Source: Anaeromyxobacter dehalogenans 2CP-1 (GTDB lineage: Bacteria > Myxococcota > Myxococcia > Myxococcales > Anaeromyxobacteraceae). From it: 64,000 nucleotides of DNA. Location: the NCBI RefSeq assembly GCF_000022145.1, contig NC_011891.1, forward strand, positions 2,182,001-2,246,000, in the 5' to 3' direction. Position 1 is the first letter of the stretch. The number at the start of each line of letters is the position of its first letter. Shown here one piece after another: positions 28,061 to 34,842 of this stretch. Under the pieces are notes generated by a model. It saw nothing but the letters and a program-made list of their open reading frames with translations. It was not told the DNA's origin and ran no database searches. Both the position numbers and the translations under genes were made by a program.

Positions 28061-28160
28061 AGCCCGGGGGTCCGCGCCGCGCGCCGGCGCACGCCGCACC
28101 GCGAGCGTAACCCACCGTGAACACGCCGCTCTTCGCGCGCGCGCGCCGCCGCGCCCCGGC

Positions 28161-28176
28161 TGGCGCGCGCCTTGCC
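28161..28176 (+). promoter_or_regulatory. Sigma-54 (-24/-12) promoter of the HybA/HybB/cytochrome operon
   Basis: TGGCGCG-N4-TTGCC with exactly 10 bases between the invariant GG (28162-28163) and GC (28174-28175). This predicts a transcript start near 28187, just ahead of the GGGAGGA ribosome site of the first gene. The adjacent NtrC-type regulator with an intact GAFTGA is the obvious activator. Confidence 0.7.
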
Positions 28177-28204
28177 ATAGGGATCCGCGGGAGGACGGCG
28201 ACAG

Positions 28205-28423
28205 ATGACCTGCCCGTACTTGAAAGAGGTCTCGATGGTGTTCTGCCGGGCCTACCCGGTGAAGAAGCTCGTGCCGATCGACCGGGTCACCACGGCGAGC
28301 ACCTGCGAAGGCGAGGCATTCAAGACCTGCCCGCTCTTCCGCGAGGCGCTCGAGCGTGCGGAACGGTCGGCCGACGCGGACTCCCATCCCTCACCCGCAG
28401 GGCCCAAAGGAGCGACGCCATGA
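28205..28423 (+). CDS. Small four-cysteine protein (CPLF-ending Cys motif), first gene of the cytochrome operon
   Basis: 72 residues, ATG with a strong GGGAGGA site. Four cysteines are spaced C-x9-C-x18-C-x6-C, the last inside CPLFREAL, and there is no signal peptide. It resembles the 78-residue protein at 8886-9122 in cysteine layout and in the CPLFR end. A soluble metal- or Fe-S-binding role is possible but not shown. It directly follows the sigma-54 promoter and its stop overlaps the ATG of the next microprotein. Confidence 0.75.
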   Translation: MTCPYLKEVSMVFCRAYPVKKLVPIDRVTTASTCEGEAFKTCPLFREALERAERSADADSHPSPAGPKGATP

Positions 28424-28497
28424 TGTTCGCATTCGTCGTGATGGTGGTCGGAGTTGCGGTGCTCGGGACCATGAACCTCGTCGCGGCGCACAGCTAG
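28420..28497 (+). CDS. 25-residue single-helix membrane microprotein
   Basis: Reads MMFAFVVMVVGVAVLGTMNL and five more residues: almost entirely one hydrophobic helix. The start (ATGATG) overlaps the stop of the preceding gene and has AAAGGAG 6-12 bases upstream, so translation coupling is likely. It is followed 22 bases later by the HybA-like gene. Such tiny helices are often accessory subunits of membrane redox complexes. Too short for normal gene calling, so its reality rests on the ribosome site, the tight packing and the composition. Confidence 0.6.
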   Translation: MMFAFVVMVVGVAVLGTMNLVAAHS

Positions 28498-28519
28498 CCG
28501 CACCCGCGCGGAGACAACC

Positions 28520-29422
28520 ATGAAGATCGGACGCAGAGGGTTCTTCAAGATCGCGGCAGTGACGGCGGGGGCCGCCGGCGCGTCGGCGGCGACCGCCGCC
28601 GCAGCGGCGCACGGGGCGGCGGAGGACGGGCCAGGCGTGCTCGTCGACACGACCCTCTGCGTCGGCTGCCGCGCGTGCGAGGCGGCGTGCGCCGAGGCCA
28701 ACCACCTCGCGCCGCCGCCCGAGGACGCGAACGTCTTCGACCAGAAGCGCGACATGCACGAGCAGGCCTTCACGGTGGTGAACCGCACCGAGAAGGCCCC
28801 CGGCATCGAGCGCTTCGCGAAGAAGCAGTGCATGCACTGCCTGGCGCCGGGCTGCGCCTCGGCGTGCCCGGTCAAGGCGATGTCCAAGTCGCCCGAGGGG
28901 CCGGTGGTCTACAACCCGAACCGCTGCATGGGCTGCCGGTACTGCATGATCGCCTGCCCGTTCGACGTGCCGAAGTACGAGTACGGCTCGAACGCGCCGC
29001 GCGTGCGCAAGTGCAGCTTCTGCGCAGAGCGGCAGGCGAAGGGCCTCAAGCCGGCGTGCACCGAGGTGTGCCCCTCGGGCGCGCTCACCTTCGGGAAGCG
29101 CAGCGAGCTCCTCGAGGCCGCCAAGACCCGCATCTACACGAACCCCGGCCGTTACGTGCACCACGTGTACGGCGAGCACGAGGCCGGCGGGACGAGCTGG
29201 CTGTACATCACCGACGTCGACATGGAGCAGCTCGCGTTCCGGACCGACGTCCCCGAGCGGCCCATCCCGGACCTCGCCTCCGGCGCGCTGTCGGTGCCGC
29301 CGTTCGTGATGACGCTCTGGCCGCCGCTGCTGATGGGCATCTACGCGTTCTCCAACCGGCGCGAGGAGATCAAGAACGCCGAGTCGGAGCCGTCGAACGG
29401 GAAGGAGGAGCACCATGGCTAA
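28520..29422 (+). CDS. Tat-exported 4x[4Fe-4S] ferredoxin-type subunit with C-terminal membrane anchor (HybA-like)
   Basis: 300 residues. The twin-arginine signal GRRGFFKIAAV with an Ala-rich h-region occupies residues 1-35. Four cysteine clusters follow (CVGCRACEAAC, CMHCLAPGCASAC, CMGCRYCMIAC, CSFCAERQ...CTEVC), the HybA/NrfC arrangement of four cubane clusters. A hydrophobic segment near residues 256-275 is a HybA-style anchor. Predicted periplasmic electron-transfer subunit coupling to the HybB-like quinone protein, with whose gene it overlaps by 8 bases. No hydrogenase or molybdenum catalytic subunit is in the operon, so the partner is probably the cytochrome. Confidence 0.93.
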   Translation: MKIGRRGFFKIAAVTAGAAGASAATAAAAAHGAAEDGPGVLVDTTLCVGCRACEAACAEANHLAPPPEDANVFDQKRDMHEQAFTVVNRTEKAPGIERFAKKQCMHCLAPGCASACPVKAMSKSPEGPVVYNPNRCMGCRYCMIACPFDVPKYEYGSNAPRVRKCSFCAERQAKGLKPACTEVCPSGALTFGKRSELLEAAKTRIYTNPGRYVHHVYGEHEAGGTSWLYITDVDMEQLAFRTDVPERPIPDLASGALSVPPFVMTLWPPLLMGIYAFSNRREEIKNAESEPSNGKEEHHG

Positions 29423-30626
29423 CGCCACCGCGGTCGCCCAGCACTCGTTCGTCCGCGAGAAGATCCTGCTCGGGATGAGCTTGAAGGAGTACCTCCGCGC
29501 CCAGCTCACGCCGACGAACGCCGTCGCGACGTTCATCCTCATCATCGGCGTGCCGCTGCTCGTCTACCGCTTCGCGGCGGGCCTGGGCGCCACCACGAAC
29601 CTGTCGCAGTCGGCGCCGTGGGGCCTCTGGATCGGCTTCGACATGATGACCGGCATCGTGCTCGCCGCCGGCGGGTTCACCATCGGCTCGGCGGTGCAGC
29701 TGTTCGGGCTGAAGGACTACCACGGCATCGAGCGGCCCGCGATCCTCACCGCCTTCCTCGGCTACGTGATGGCGGTCATCGGCCTGCTCGCCGACCTGGG
29801 CCGCCCCTGGAACATCATCATGGCGCTCTTCAACTTCGGGACCGCCTCGGTGCTGTTCGAGGTCGCGTGGTGCGTCATGTGCTACACGACCGTCCTGCTG
29901 CTCGAGTTCACCGTGCCGATGTTCGAGTGGCTCGGCTGGAAGCGCATCCACTCGGTGATGAAGAAGACGCTCATCGCCCTCACGGTGCTCTCGGTCATCT
30001 TCTCGACCATGCACCAGTCGGCGCTCGGCTCGCTCTTCCTGCTCGCGCCGACCAAGCTCCACCCGCTCTGGTACACGCCCTACATCTTCGTGTTCTTCTT
30101 CGTCAGCGCGATCATCGCCGGCCTCAACATGGTGATCTTCGAGAGCGCGCTCTCGCACCGGATCTTCCAGACCCGGGCCGACCACCACGTCGACGTCGAC
30201 AAGCTGACCATCGGCCTCGGGAAGGCGGCGGCGGTGGTGATGTTCGCCTACTTCTTCCTGAAGCTGCAGAGCGTGGTGGACGGGCACAGCTGGGGCTACC
30301 TGGCCACCGGCTACGGCGCCTGGTGGCTGGTCGAGGTCGTCGGCTTCGTGCTGCTGCCTTCGCTGGTGTTCGCCTACGGCGCGCGCAACCGCAAGGTGAA
30401 GCTCATCCGGGCGGCCTCGGTGATCGGCGTCCTCGGGGTGGTGCTGAACCGCCTGAACATCTCGGTCATCGCGTTCAACTGGAACCGGGTCGACCGGTAC
30501 GTGCCGAGCTGGATGGAGATCTGGGTGTCCATCACCCTCGTCACCATCGGCGTGCTGGCGTACCGCTGGATCGTCAACCGCATGCCCATCCTGCGTGGGG
30601 ACCCGGCGTTCCCCGCTGAGCACTGA
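29415..30626 (+). CDS. HybB/NrfD-family integral membrane quinone-interacting subunit
   Basis: 403 residues with about ten membrane helices. The N-terminal part has the HybB-like APWGLWIGFDMMTGI stretch, followed by LADLGRPWNI and a MHQSALGSLFLL segment typical of HybB. This protein class is the menaquinol/menaquinone site of several periplasm-facing oxidoreductases. With the Fe-S subunit it should move electrons between the quinone pool and periplasmic carriers. The ATG lies inside the end of the upstream gene; the next gene starts 12 bases after its stop. Confidence 0.93.
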   Translation: MANATAVAQHSFVREKILLGMSLKEYLRAQLTPTNAVATFILIIGVPLLVYRFAAGLGATTNLSQSAPWGLWIGFDMMTGIVLAAGGFTIGSAVQLFGLKDYHGIERPAILTAFLGYVMAVIGLLADLGRPWNIIMALFNFGTASVLFEVAWCVMCYTTVLLLEFTVPMFEWLGWKRIHSVMKKTLIALTVLSVIFSTMHQSALGSLFLLAPTKLHPLWYTPYIFVFFFVSAIIAGLNMVIFESALSHRIFQTRADHHVDVDKLTIGLGKAAAVVMFAYFFLKLQSVVDGHSWGYLATGYGAWWLVEVVGFVLLPSLVFAYGARNRKVKLIRAASVIGVLGVVLNRLNISVIAFNWNRVDRYVPSWMEIWVSITLVTIGVLAYRWIVNRMPILRGDPAFPAEH

Positions 30627-30638
30627 AAGGAGGAAGCC

Positions 30639-31361
30639 ATGGCCTACGACCTGCTCTCCGTGTATCCGGCCAAGCTCCTCGAGTACGGACTCGGGATCGC
30701 CTACCTGCTGATGTTCATCCCGTTCTGGCGCTACGTCCAGGGCGGCAAGCCGGCGGCGGCCGAGGTCCGCGCCCCCGCCCGCGTCCCCGCGGTGGCGCCC
30801 GCGGCCCACCCGATCGCGGCCCGGCCCGCGGTGGCTGGCTGGTTCCAGGTGCCCGCCGGCGTGCACCTGCACCCCGGCCACACCTGGGCGCGCCTGGAGT
30901 CCGACGGCCTGGTGGCGGTCGGCGTGGACGACTTCGCCCACAAGCTGGTGGGGCCGGCCCGGGTCGAGCTGCCCAGCGTCGGCGCCAAGGTCGCGCAGGG
31001 CGAGCCGGCGCTCGAGCTCGGCGACGGCGAGCGCAGCGTCCCGATGCTCTCGCCCATCGACGGGACCGTGGTGGCGGTGAACGCGGCGGCGCGCGAGCGG
31101 ACGGACGGCGTCGAGGATCCGTACGGCGCCGGCTGGCTGTTCAAGGTGAAGGCGCCCCGCCTCGCCGCGAACCTCCGCCAGCTCTTCACCGACAGCGCCG
31201 CCAACCGGTTCCTGGAGGACGCGTCCGAGCGCCTCGCCATGCGGATGAGCCCCGAGCTCGGCCGCGTGCTGCAGGACGGCGGCGTGCCCATCCACGGCAT
31301 CGGCCGCGCGCTGGCCGGCGACGACTGGGACGAGATGGCGCGCACCTTCTTCCTGACCTGA
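30639..31361 (+). CDS. Membrane-anchored GcvH-like domain protein lacking the lipoyl lysine (copy 1)
   Basis: 240 residues with a strong AAAGGAGG site. One N-terminal membrane helix (about 17-32), an Ala/Pro linker, then a glycine-cleavage-H-like domain (about 76-173: HPGHTWARLE, GVDDFAHKLVG, LSPIDGTVVAVN, DPYGAGWLFKV). The lysine that carries lipoate in true GcvH aligns with Glu131, so lipoylation is not expected. A helical C-terminal tail follows. No glycine-cleavage genes are near. Position in a quinone/cytochrome operon suggests a structural or assembly subunit, possibly periplasmic. Confidence 0.85.
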   Translation: MAYDLLSVYPAKLLEYGLGIAYLLMFIPFWRYVQGGKPAAAEVRAPARVPAVAPAAHPIAARPAVAGWFQVPAGVHLHPGHTWARLESDGLVAVGVDDFAHKLVGPARVELPSVGAKVAQGEPALELGDGERSVPMLSPIDGTVVAVNAAARERTDGVEDPYGAGWLFKVKAPRLAANLRQLFTDSAANRFLEDASERLAMRMSPELGRVLQDGGVPIHGIGRALAGDDWDEMARTFFLT

Positions 31362-31378
31362 GAACGGAGATCACAGCC

Positions 31379-31717
31379 ATGACGCTCAAGCTCTCGTGGT
31401 GCGGTGCGCTGGCCGGGCTGCTGCTGGGCGGCAGCGCGCTCGCGGGCGACCTCCCGAACCTGCCTCCGGAGCTCCCGCTCCCGCAGGGCGGCGACAGCCC
31501 GGGCCAGGTGACGTTCCGGCACGACAGCCACGTGGACTCGGCCAAGCCGGACTGCGTGTCCTGCCACCCGCGCCGGTTCGGGATCCTCGGCCGCTCGGCC
31601 AAGGAGAAGAAGCAGGCGGTGACGCACGCCGCGATGGAGAAGGGCGAGTCGTGCGGGGCGTGCCACGGCAAGCAGGCGTTCGGGTTCGACGACTGCACCA
31701 TGTGCCACGCGCAGTGA
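31379..31717 (+). CDS. Periplasmic triheme c7-type cytochrome
   Basis: 112 residues with a signal peptide (about 1-22). Three CXXCH motifs at 59-63 (CVSCH), 92-96 (CGACH) and 106-110 (CTMCH), plus free histidines (FRHDSH, VTHAAM) that could serve as distal ligands, give bis-His triheme c7 layout. It is the likely electron carrier for the HybA/HybB-like subunits encoded upstream. A 14-bp hairpin directly downstream may set the expression level of the following gene. Confidence 0.93.
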   Translation: MTLKLSWCGALAGLLLGGSALAGDLPNLPPELPLPQGGDSPGQVTFRHDSHVDSAKPDCVSCHPRRFGILGRSAKEKKQAVTHAAMEKGESCGACHGKQAFGFDDCTMCHAQ

Positions 31718-31730
31718 GGGGGGCGCGTCG

Positions 31731-31767
31731 GCGGTCCCCGGCCCACTCGCTCCGGGCCGGGGACCGC
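31731..31767 (+). terminator. 14-bp hairpin within the operon, after the triheme cytochrome
   Basis: Perfect 14-bp stem (31731-31744 with 31754-31767), 9-base loop, no T-run. It could be a partial terminator or an mRNA-stabilising 3' end for the highly needed cytochrome message, with weaker read-through into the second GcvH-like gene. Confidence 0.5.
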
Positions 31768-31826
31768 AGGCGCGGGTCGATGCAGGCGCCCGGTGACGGG
31801 CGCGGGCTCGCAGTCGGGAGGAAGCC

Positions 31827-32531
31827 ATGCAGAGCGTTCTCGAGGTCCTCCAGTCGATCGGCGTCTTCACCCTCGGCATCCTGGCCCGGTTCGGCCTCTT
31901 CCTCGCGATGGTGGCGGTCATCGTCGTCCCGGCGCTGATCATCGCGCTGGTGGTGCGCGGGCGCGCCGAGCGGCGCGAGCGGGCGCTCGGGATCCGCGAC
32001 GTGGACGGCGTGCCGTTCCGCCCGGACCTGTTCTACGCGCCCGGCCACCTCTGGCTGCACCGGCGCCCGGGCGGCCGCGCGGTGGAGCTCGGCCTCGACG
32101 GCATCGCGCAGCGCCTGATGCCGGCGGTCACGGCGGTGGACCTGGCGCGGCCGGGCACGCGCGTGGCCCGCGGCGAGACCATCGCCACGCTGCACGGCGG
32201 CGGGCGCGCCCTGGAGATCCCCGCGCCGGTGGACGGCACGGTGGTGGGCGTGAACGTCTCGGTGGTGCGCGACCCGGCGCTGGTGAAGCGCGACGGCTAC
32301 GGGCGCGGCTGGCTGGTCGCGCTCGCGCCGGCGGACGAGGCCTACGCGTCGATGCCGCGCGCCGGCGCCGCGGAGTCGTGGATGCGGCGCGAGGCGCAGC
32401 GCTGGAACCACTTCGTCGAGCACCAGCTCGGCTTCGCCGCGGCCGACGGCGGGACGCTGGTCGCGCCCGCGCCGTGGCTGGTCGGCGAGGAGGGATGGGC
32501 CGCCCTGACGCAGGCGTTCCTGCGGCCGTGA
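31827..32531 (+). CDS. Membrane-anchored GcvH-like domain protein lacking the lipoyl lysine (copy 2)
   Basis: 234 residues. One long N-terminal membrane helix (about 14-43), then a GcvH-like fold (about 70-170: APGHLWLH, GLDGIAQRLMP, IPAPVDGTVVGVN, DGYGRGWLVAL). The lipoyl-lysine position aligns with Gly126, so it cannot be lipoylated. Architecture and C-terminal tail match the copy at 30639-31361, but sequence identity is low, so the pair is either an old duplication or two separate recruitments. Ribosome site GGGAGGAAG. Last recognisable gene of the sigma-54 operon. Confidence 0.82.
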   Translation: MQSVLEVLQSIGVFTLGILARFGLFLAMVAVIVVPALIIALVVRGRAERRERALGIRDVDGVPFRPDLFYAPGHLWLHRRPGGRAVELGLDGIAQRLMPAVTAVDLARPGTRVARGETIATLHGGGRALEIPAPVDGTVVGVNVSVVRDPALVKRDGYGRGWLVALAPADEAYASMPRAGAAESWMRREAQRWNHFVEHQLGFAAADGGTLVAPAPWLVGEEGWAALTQAFLRP

Positions 32532-32832
32532 GGGCCGCGTTCGCGGCGGGTGCGGCGATCGGCCGCCCCACGCACGACTTTCGCGGGCGCGCGCGGGCGC
32601 GAGCGGGCGTGAGACCGGGTGCGGCGCGCGGCCGCACGGGTCACGGCCGCCCGCGCGGCGCGCGCGCCGGCGTCGGCGGCGAGCGCGCCGCGGGCCGGGG
32701 CGGGGGCGCGCGGCGATCCGATCCCGCCGCAATCTGCGGGATTGCGTCCGAGGTGCGCGCGAGGGCGCAGGCGCGCGGGCGGGCGGTGCGCGATTGCGCG
32801 CAGGCGATCCGGGGGAGGCATTGCGGACCCGG

Positions 32833-32846
32833 TTGATGGACGTCAA
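32833..32846. promoter_or_regulatory. FNR/CRP-like box candidate in the promoter region of the nine-heme cytochrome
   Basis: TTGAT-GGAC-GTCAA matches the FNR-type consensus TTGAT-N4-ATCAA at 9 of 10 positions. It lies 234 bases before the cytochrome start in a 548-base gap (32532-33079) that contains no gene. The gap also holds dyads at 32721-32742, 32866-32920 and 33030-33052. Confidence 0.35.
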
Positions 32847-33029
32847 TCCTCCCCGGGCCCGGCGCAGAATCGTCGGCGGTTGCGCGAGGCGCGGGGGAGG
32901 TGTGCGGACGCCGCGATTCTTGCGCCGCATCTCGACCGGATGAATCCAGATCAATTCGTGCTGAATTCACGCGTGCTTATCCGGCCGGAGGCGTTGGACA
33001 ATCCGCCCGCCCCCTGGTAGGAAGTGGCG

Positions 33030-33052
33030 CAATCCGTGGCTGTCACGGATTG
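33030..33052. promoter_or_regulatory. Inverted repeat just upstream of the nine-heme cytochrome gene
   Basis: Perfect 9-bp dyad (CAATCCGTG / CACGGATTG, 5-base gap) ending 27 bases before the ATG at 33080. It could be an operator or a 5'-UTR hairpin. Confidence 0.4.
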
Positions 33053-33079
33053 ACGCACCGACTCCTCCAGGGTGTGCAA

Positions 33080-34120
33080 ATGATCCGACGCCTGTTGCCC
33101 CTCCTCCTCGCGTTCGCCGCGAACCCAGCCTGGGCGGGTATCCCGGCCGAGCAGGAGGACTGCCTCGGCTGTCACAGCGACCCGAGCCAGACCTTCGACC
33201 TCCCGAGCGGCGAGAAGCTCTCGCTGTACGTCGACCAGGACGCGTTCGCGAAGTCGGTCCACGGCGAGGCGCTCCGCTGCACGGAGTGCCACACCGACAA
33301 GACCAGCGACCACGCCACCGGCGAGCTGAAGTTCAAGACCCGCCGCGACGTGACCCGCGCCTACTACGAGCAGTGCAAGGGCTGCCACTTCGCGAACTAC
33401 ACCAAGACGCTCGACGGCGTTCACTACGCGGTGATGGCCAAGGGCAACGACAAGGCCGCGCTCTGCGTGGACTGCCACGGCGCCCACGACATCTCCCGGC
33501 CGGGCCAGCCGCGCACGCGCATCTCGAAGATGTGCTCGGGCTGCCACGCGGAGGAGGCGGACGTCTACGCGAAGAGCGTGCACGGCCGCGCGGCGGAGAG
33601 CAGCCCCGACGTGCCGGTGTGCACCGACTGCCACCGCGCCCACGACACCACCGACCCGCGCGACGGCCAGCTCGCCATGCGCACCCCGGAGATCTGCGGG
33701 CGCTGCCACACCGACGAGAAGCTGATGTCGAAGTACGGCCTCTCCAGCAAGGTGGTGTCGACCTACCTCTCCGACTTCCACGGCATGGCCGCGACGCTCC
33801 AGCGCAAGCAGAAGAACGCGCCGGACGCGCGCCTCGCCGCGGTCTGCACCGACTGCCATGGCGTCCACGACATCCAGTCGTCCAAGGACCCGTCGTCCAC
33901 GGTGATGGCGGCCAACCTGCAGAAGACCTGCGCGAAGTGCCACGAGGGCGCCAGCGCGAGCTTCCCGAAGGCCTGGCTCTCGCACTACGAGCCCACGCCG
34001 CAGAAGGCGCCGCTCGTGTGGGGCGTGCAGGTCTTCTACAAGATGCTGATCCCGTTCATGGTGGGCGGGCTCGTGCTCCAGATCGCGCTGCACCTCTGGC
34101 GCGTGGTGGTGAACCGATGA
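33080..34120 (+). CDS. Nine-heme c-type cytochrome with C-terminal membrane anchor
   Basis: 346 residues. A signal peptide ends at AWA (about residue 19). Nine CXXCH motifs follow (first CLGCH at 28-32, then CTECH, CKGCH, CVDCH, CSGCH, CTDCH, CGRCH, CTDCH, CAKCH). One membrane helix near residues 316-338 closes the chain. Its stop overlaps the ATG of the cytochrome b gene by 4 bases. Together the two proteins have the parts that Geobacter CbcL carries in one chain (nine-heme domain plus b-type membrane domain), so a menaquinol-oxidising inner-membrane module is the best guess. From memory of CbcL; not verified by search. Confidence 0.92.
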   Translation: MIRRLLPLLLAFAANPAWAGIPAEQEDCLGCHSDPSQTFDLPSGEKLSLYVDQDAFAKSVHGEALRCTECHTDKTSDHATGELKFKTRRDVTRAYYEQCKGCHFANYTKTLDGVHYAVMAKGNDKAALCVDCHGAHDISRPGQPRTRISKMCSGCHAEEADVYAKSVHGRAAESSPDVPVCTDCHRAHDTTDPRDGQLAMRTPEICGRCHTDEKLMSKYGLSSKVVSTYLSDFHGMAATLQRKQKNAPDARLAAVCTDCHGVHDIQSSKDPSSTVMAANLQKTCAKCHEGASASFPKAWLSHYEPTPQKAPLVWGVQVFYKMLIPFMVGGLVLQIALHLWRVVVNR

Positions 34121-34842
34121 GCGCTTACATCGTCCGCTTCAACCTGCAGCAGCGGATCGAGCACTTCATCACGATGCTCGTGTTCGTGCTGCTCTGCCTC
34201 ACCGGCCTGCCGCAGAAGTTCTACACGGCCGGCTGGTCGCAGGCGGTGGTCGGCGTGTTCGGCGGCATCGACGTGGCGCGCTGGGTCCACCGCGTGTGCG
34301 GCCTGATCCTGGCGGCGTCCACGGTGATCCACTTCGCGAACGCGATCGCCGCGATGCTCTCGAAGAAGATCGGCTTCACGATGGTGCCGTCGAAGAAGGA
34401 CTTCGAGGACGCCATCCTCCAGCTCAAGTACTACCTGGGCGTGACCGACAAGCACCCGATGTACGATCGGTACACGTACAAGGAGAAGTTCGAGTACTGG
34501 GGCCTGGTGTTCGGCAACGTCATCATGGTGCTCACCGGCTTCATCCTGTTCTTCCCGGTGACCGTCGCGTCGCTGCTCCCGGGCGAGGTGATCCCCGCCG
34601 CCAAGGTGGCCCACTCGAACGAGGGCCTGATGGCGTTCCTGGTGATCACCATCTGGCACGTGTTCAACGCGCACCTGAGCCCCGACGTGTTCCCGTTCGA
34701 CACGTCGATGTTCACCGGCAAGGTCAGCCGCGAGCGCTACGAGCACGAGCACCCGCTCGAGCTCGCGCGCATCGAGGGGCGGGCGCCGCCCGCGGAGCAC
34801 GGCGGCCACGCCTCGTCGCATGACGAGCGCCACGTGGGCTGA
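34117..34842 (+). CDS. Cytochrome b membrane subunit (formate-dehydrogenase-gamma/CbcL-like)
   Basis: 241 residues with four main membrane helices. Histidines suited for two b haems are present: RIEHFITM in helix 1, VHRVCG in helix 2, VIHF and AHSNEG in the middle, and IWHVFNAH in the last helix. The C-terminal cytoplasmic tail is charged and His-rich. It should take electrons from menaquinol and pass them to the nine-heme subunit encoded by the overlapping upstream gene. The last 23 bases overlap the start of the M56 protease gene. Confidence 0.9.
   Translation: MSAYIVRFNLQQRIEHFITMLVFVLLCLTGLPQKFYTAGWSQAVVGVFGGIDVARWVHRVCGLILAASTVIHFANAIAAMLSKKIGFTMVPSKKDFEDAILQLKYYLGVTDKHPMYDRYTYKEKFEYWGLVFGNVIMVLTGFILFFPVTVASLLPGEVIPAAKVAHSNEGLMAFLVITIWHVFNAHLSPDVFPFDTSMFTGKVSRERYEHEHPLELARIEGRAPPAEHGGHASSHDERHVG

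Noticed and set aside
30639-32531. Glycine cleavage system H protein as the name for the GcvH-like genes
   Set aside because: No lipoyl lysine, an added membrane helix, and no gcvT or gcvP nearby.
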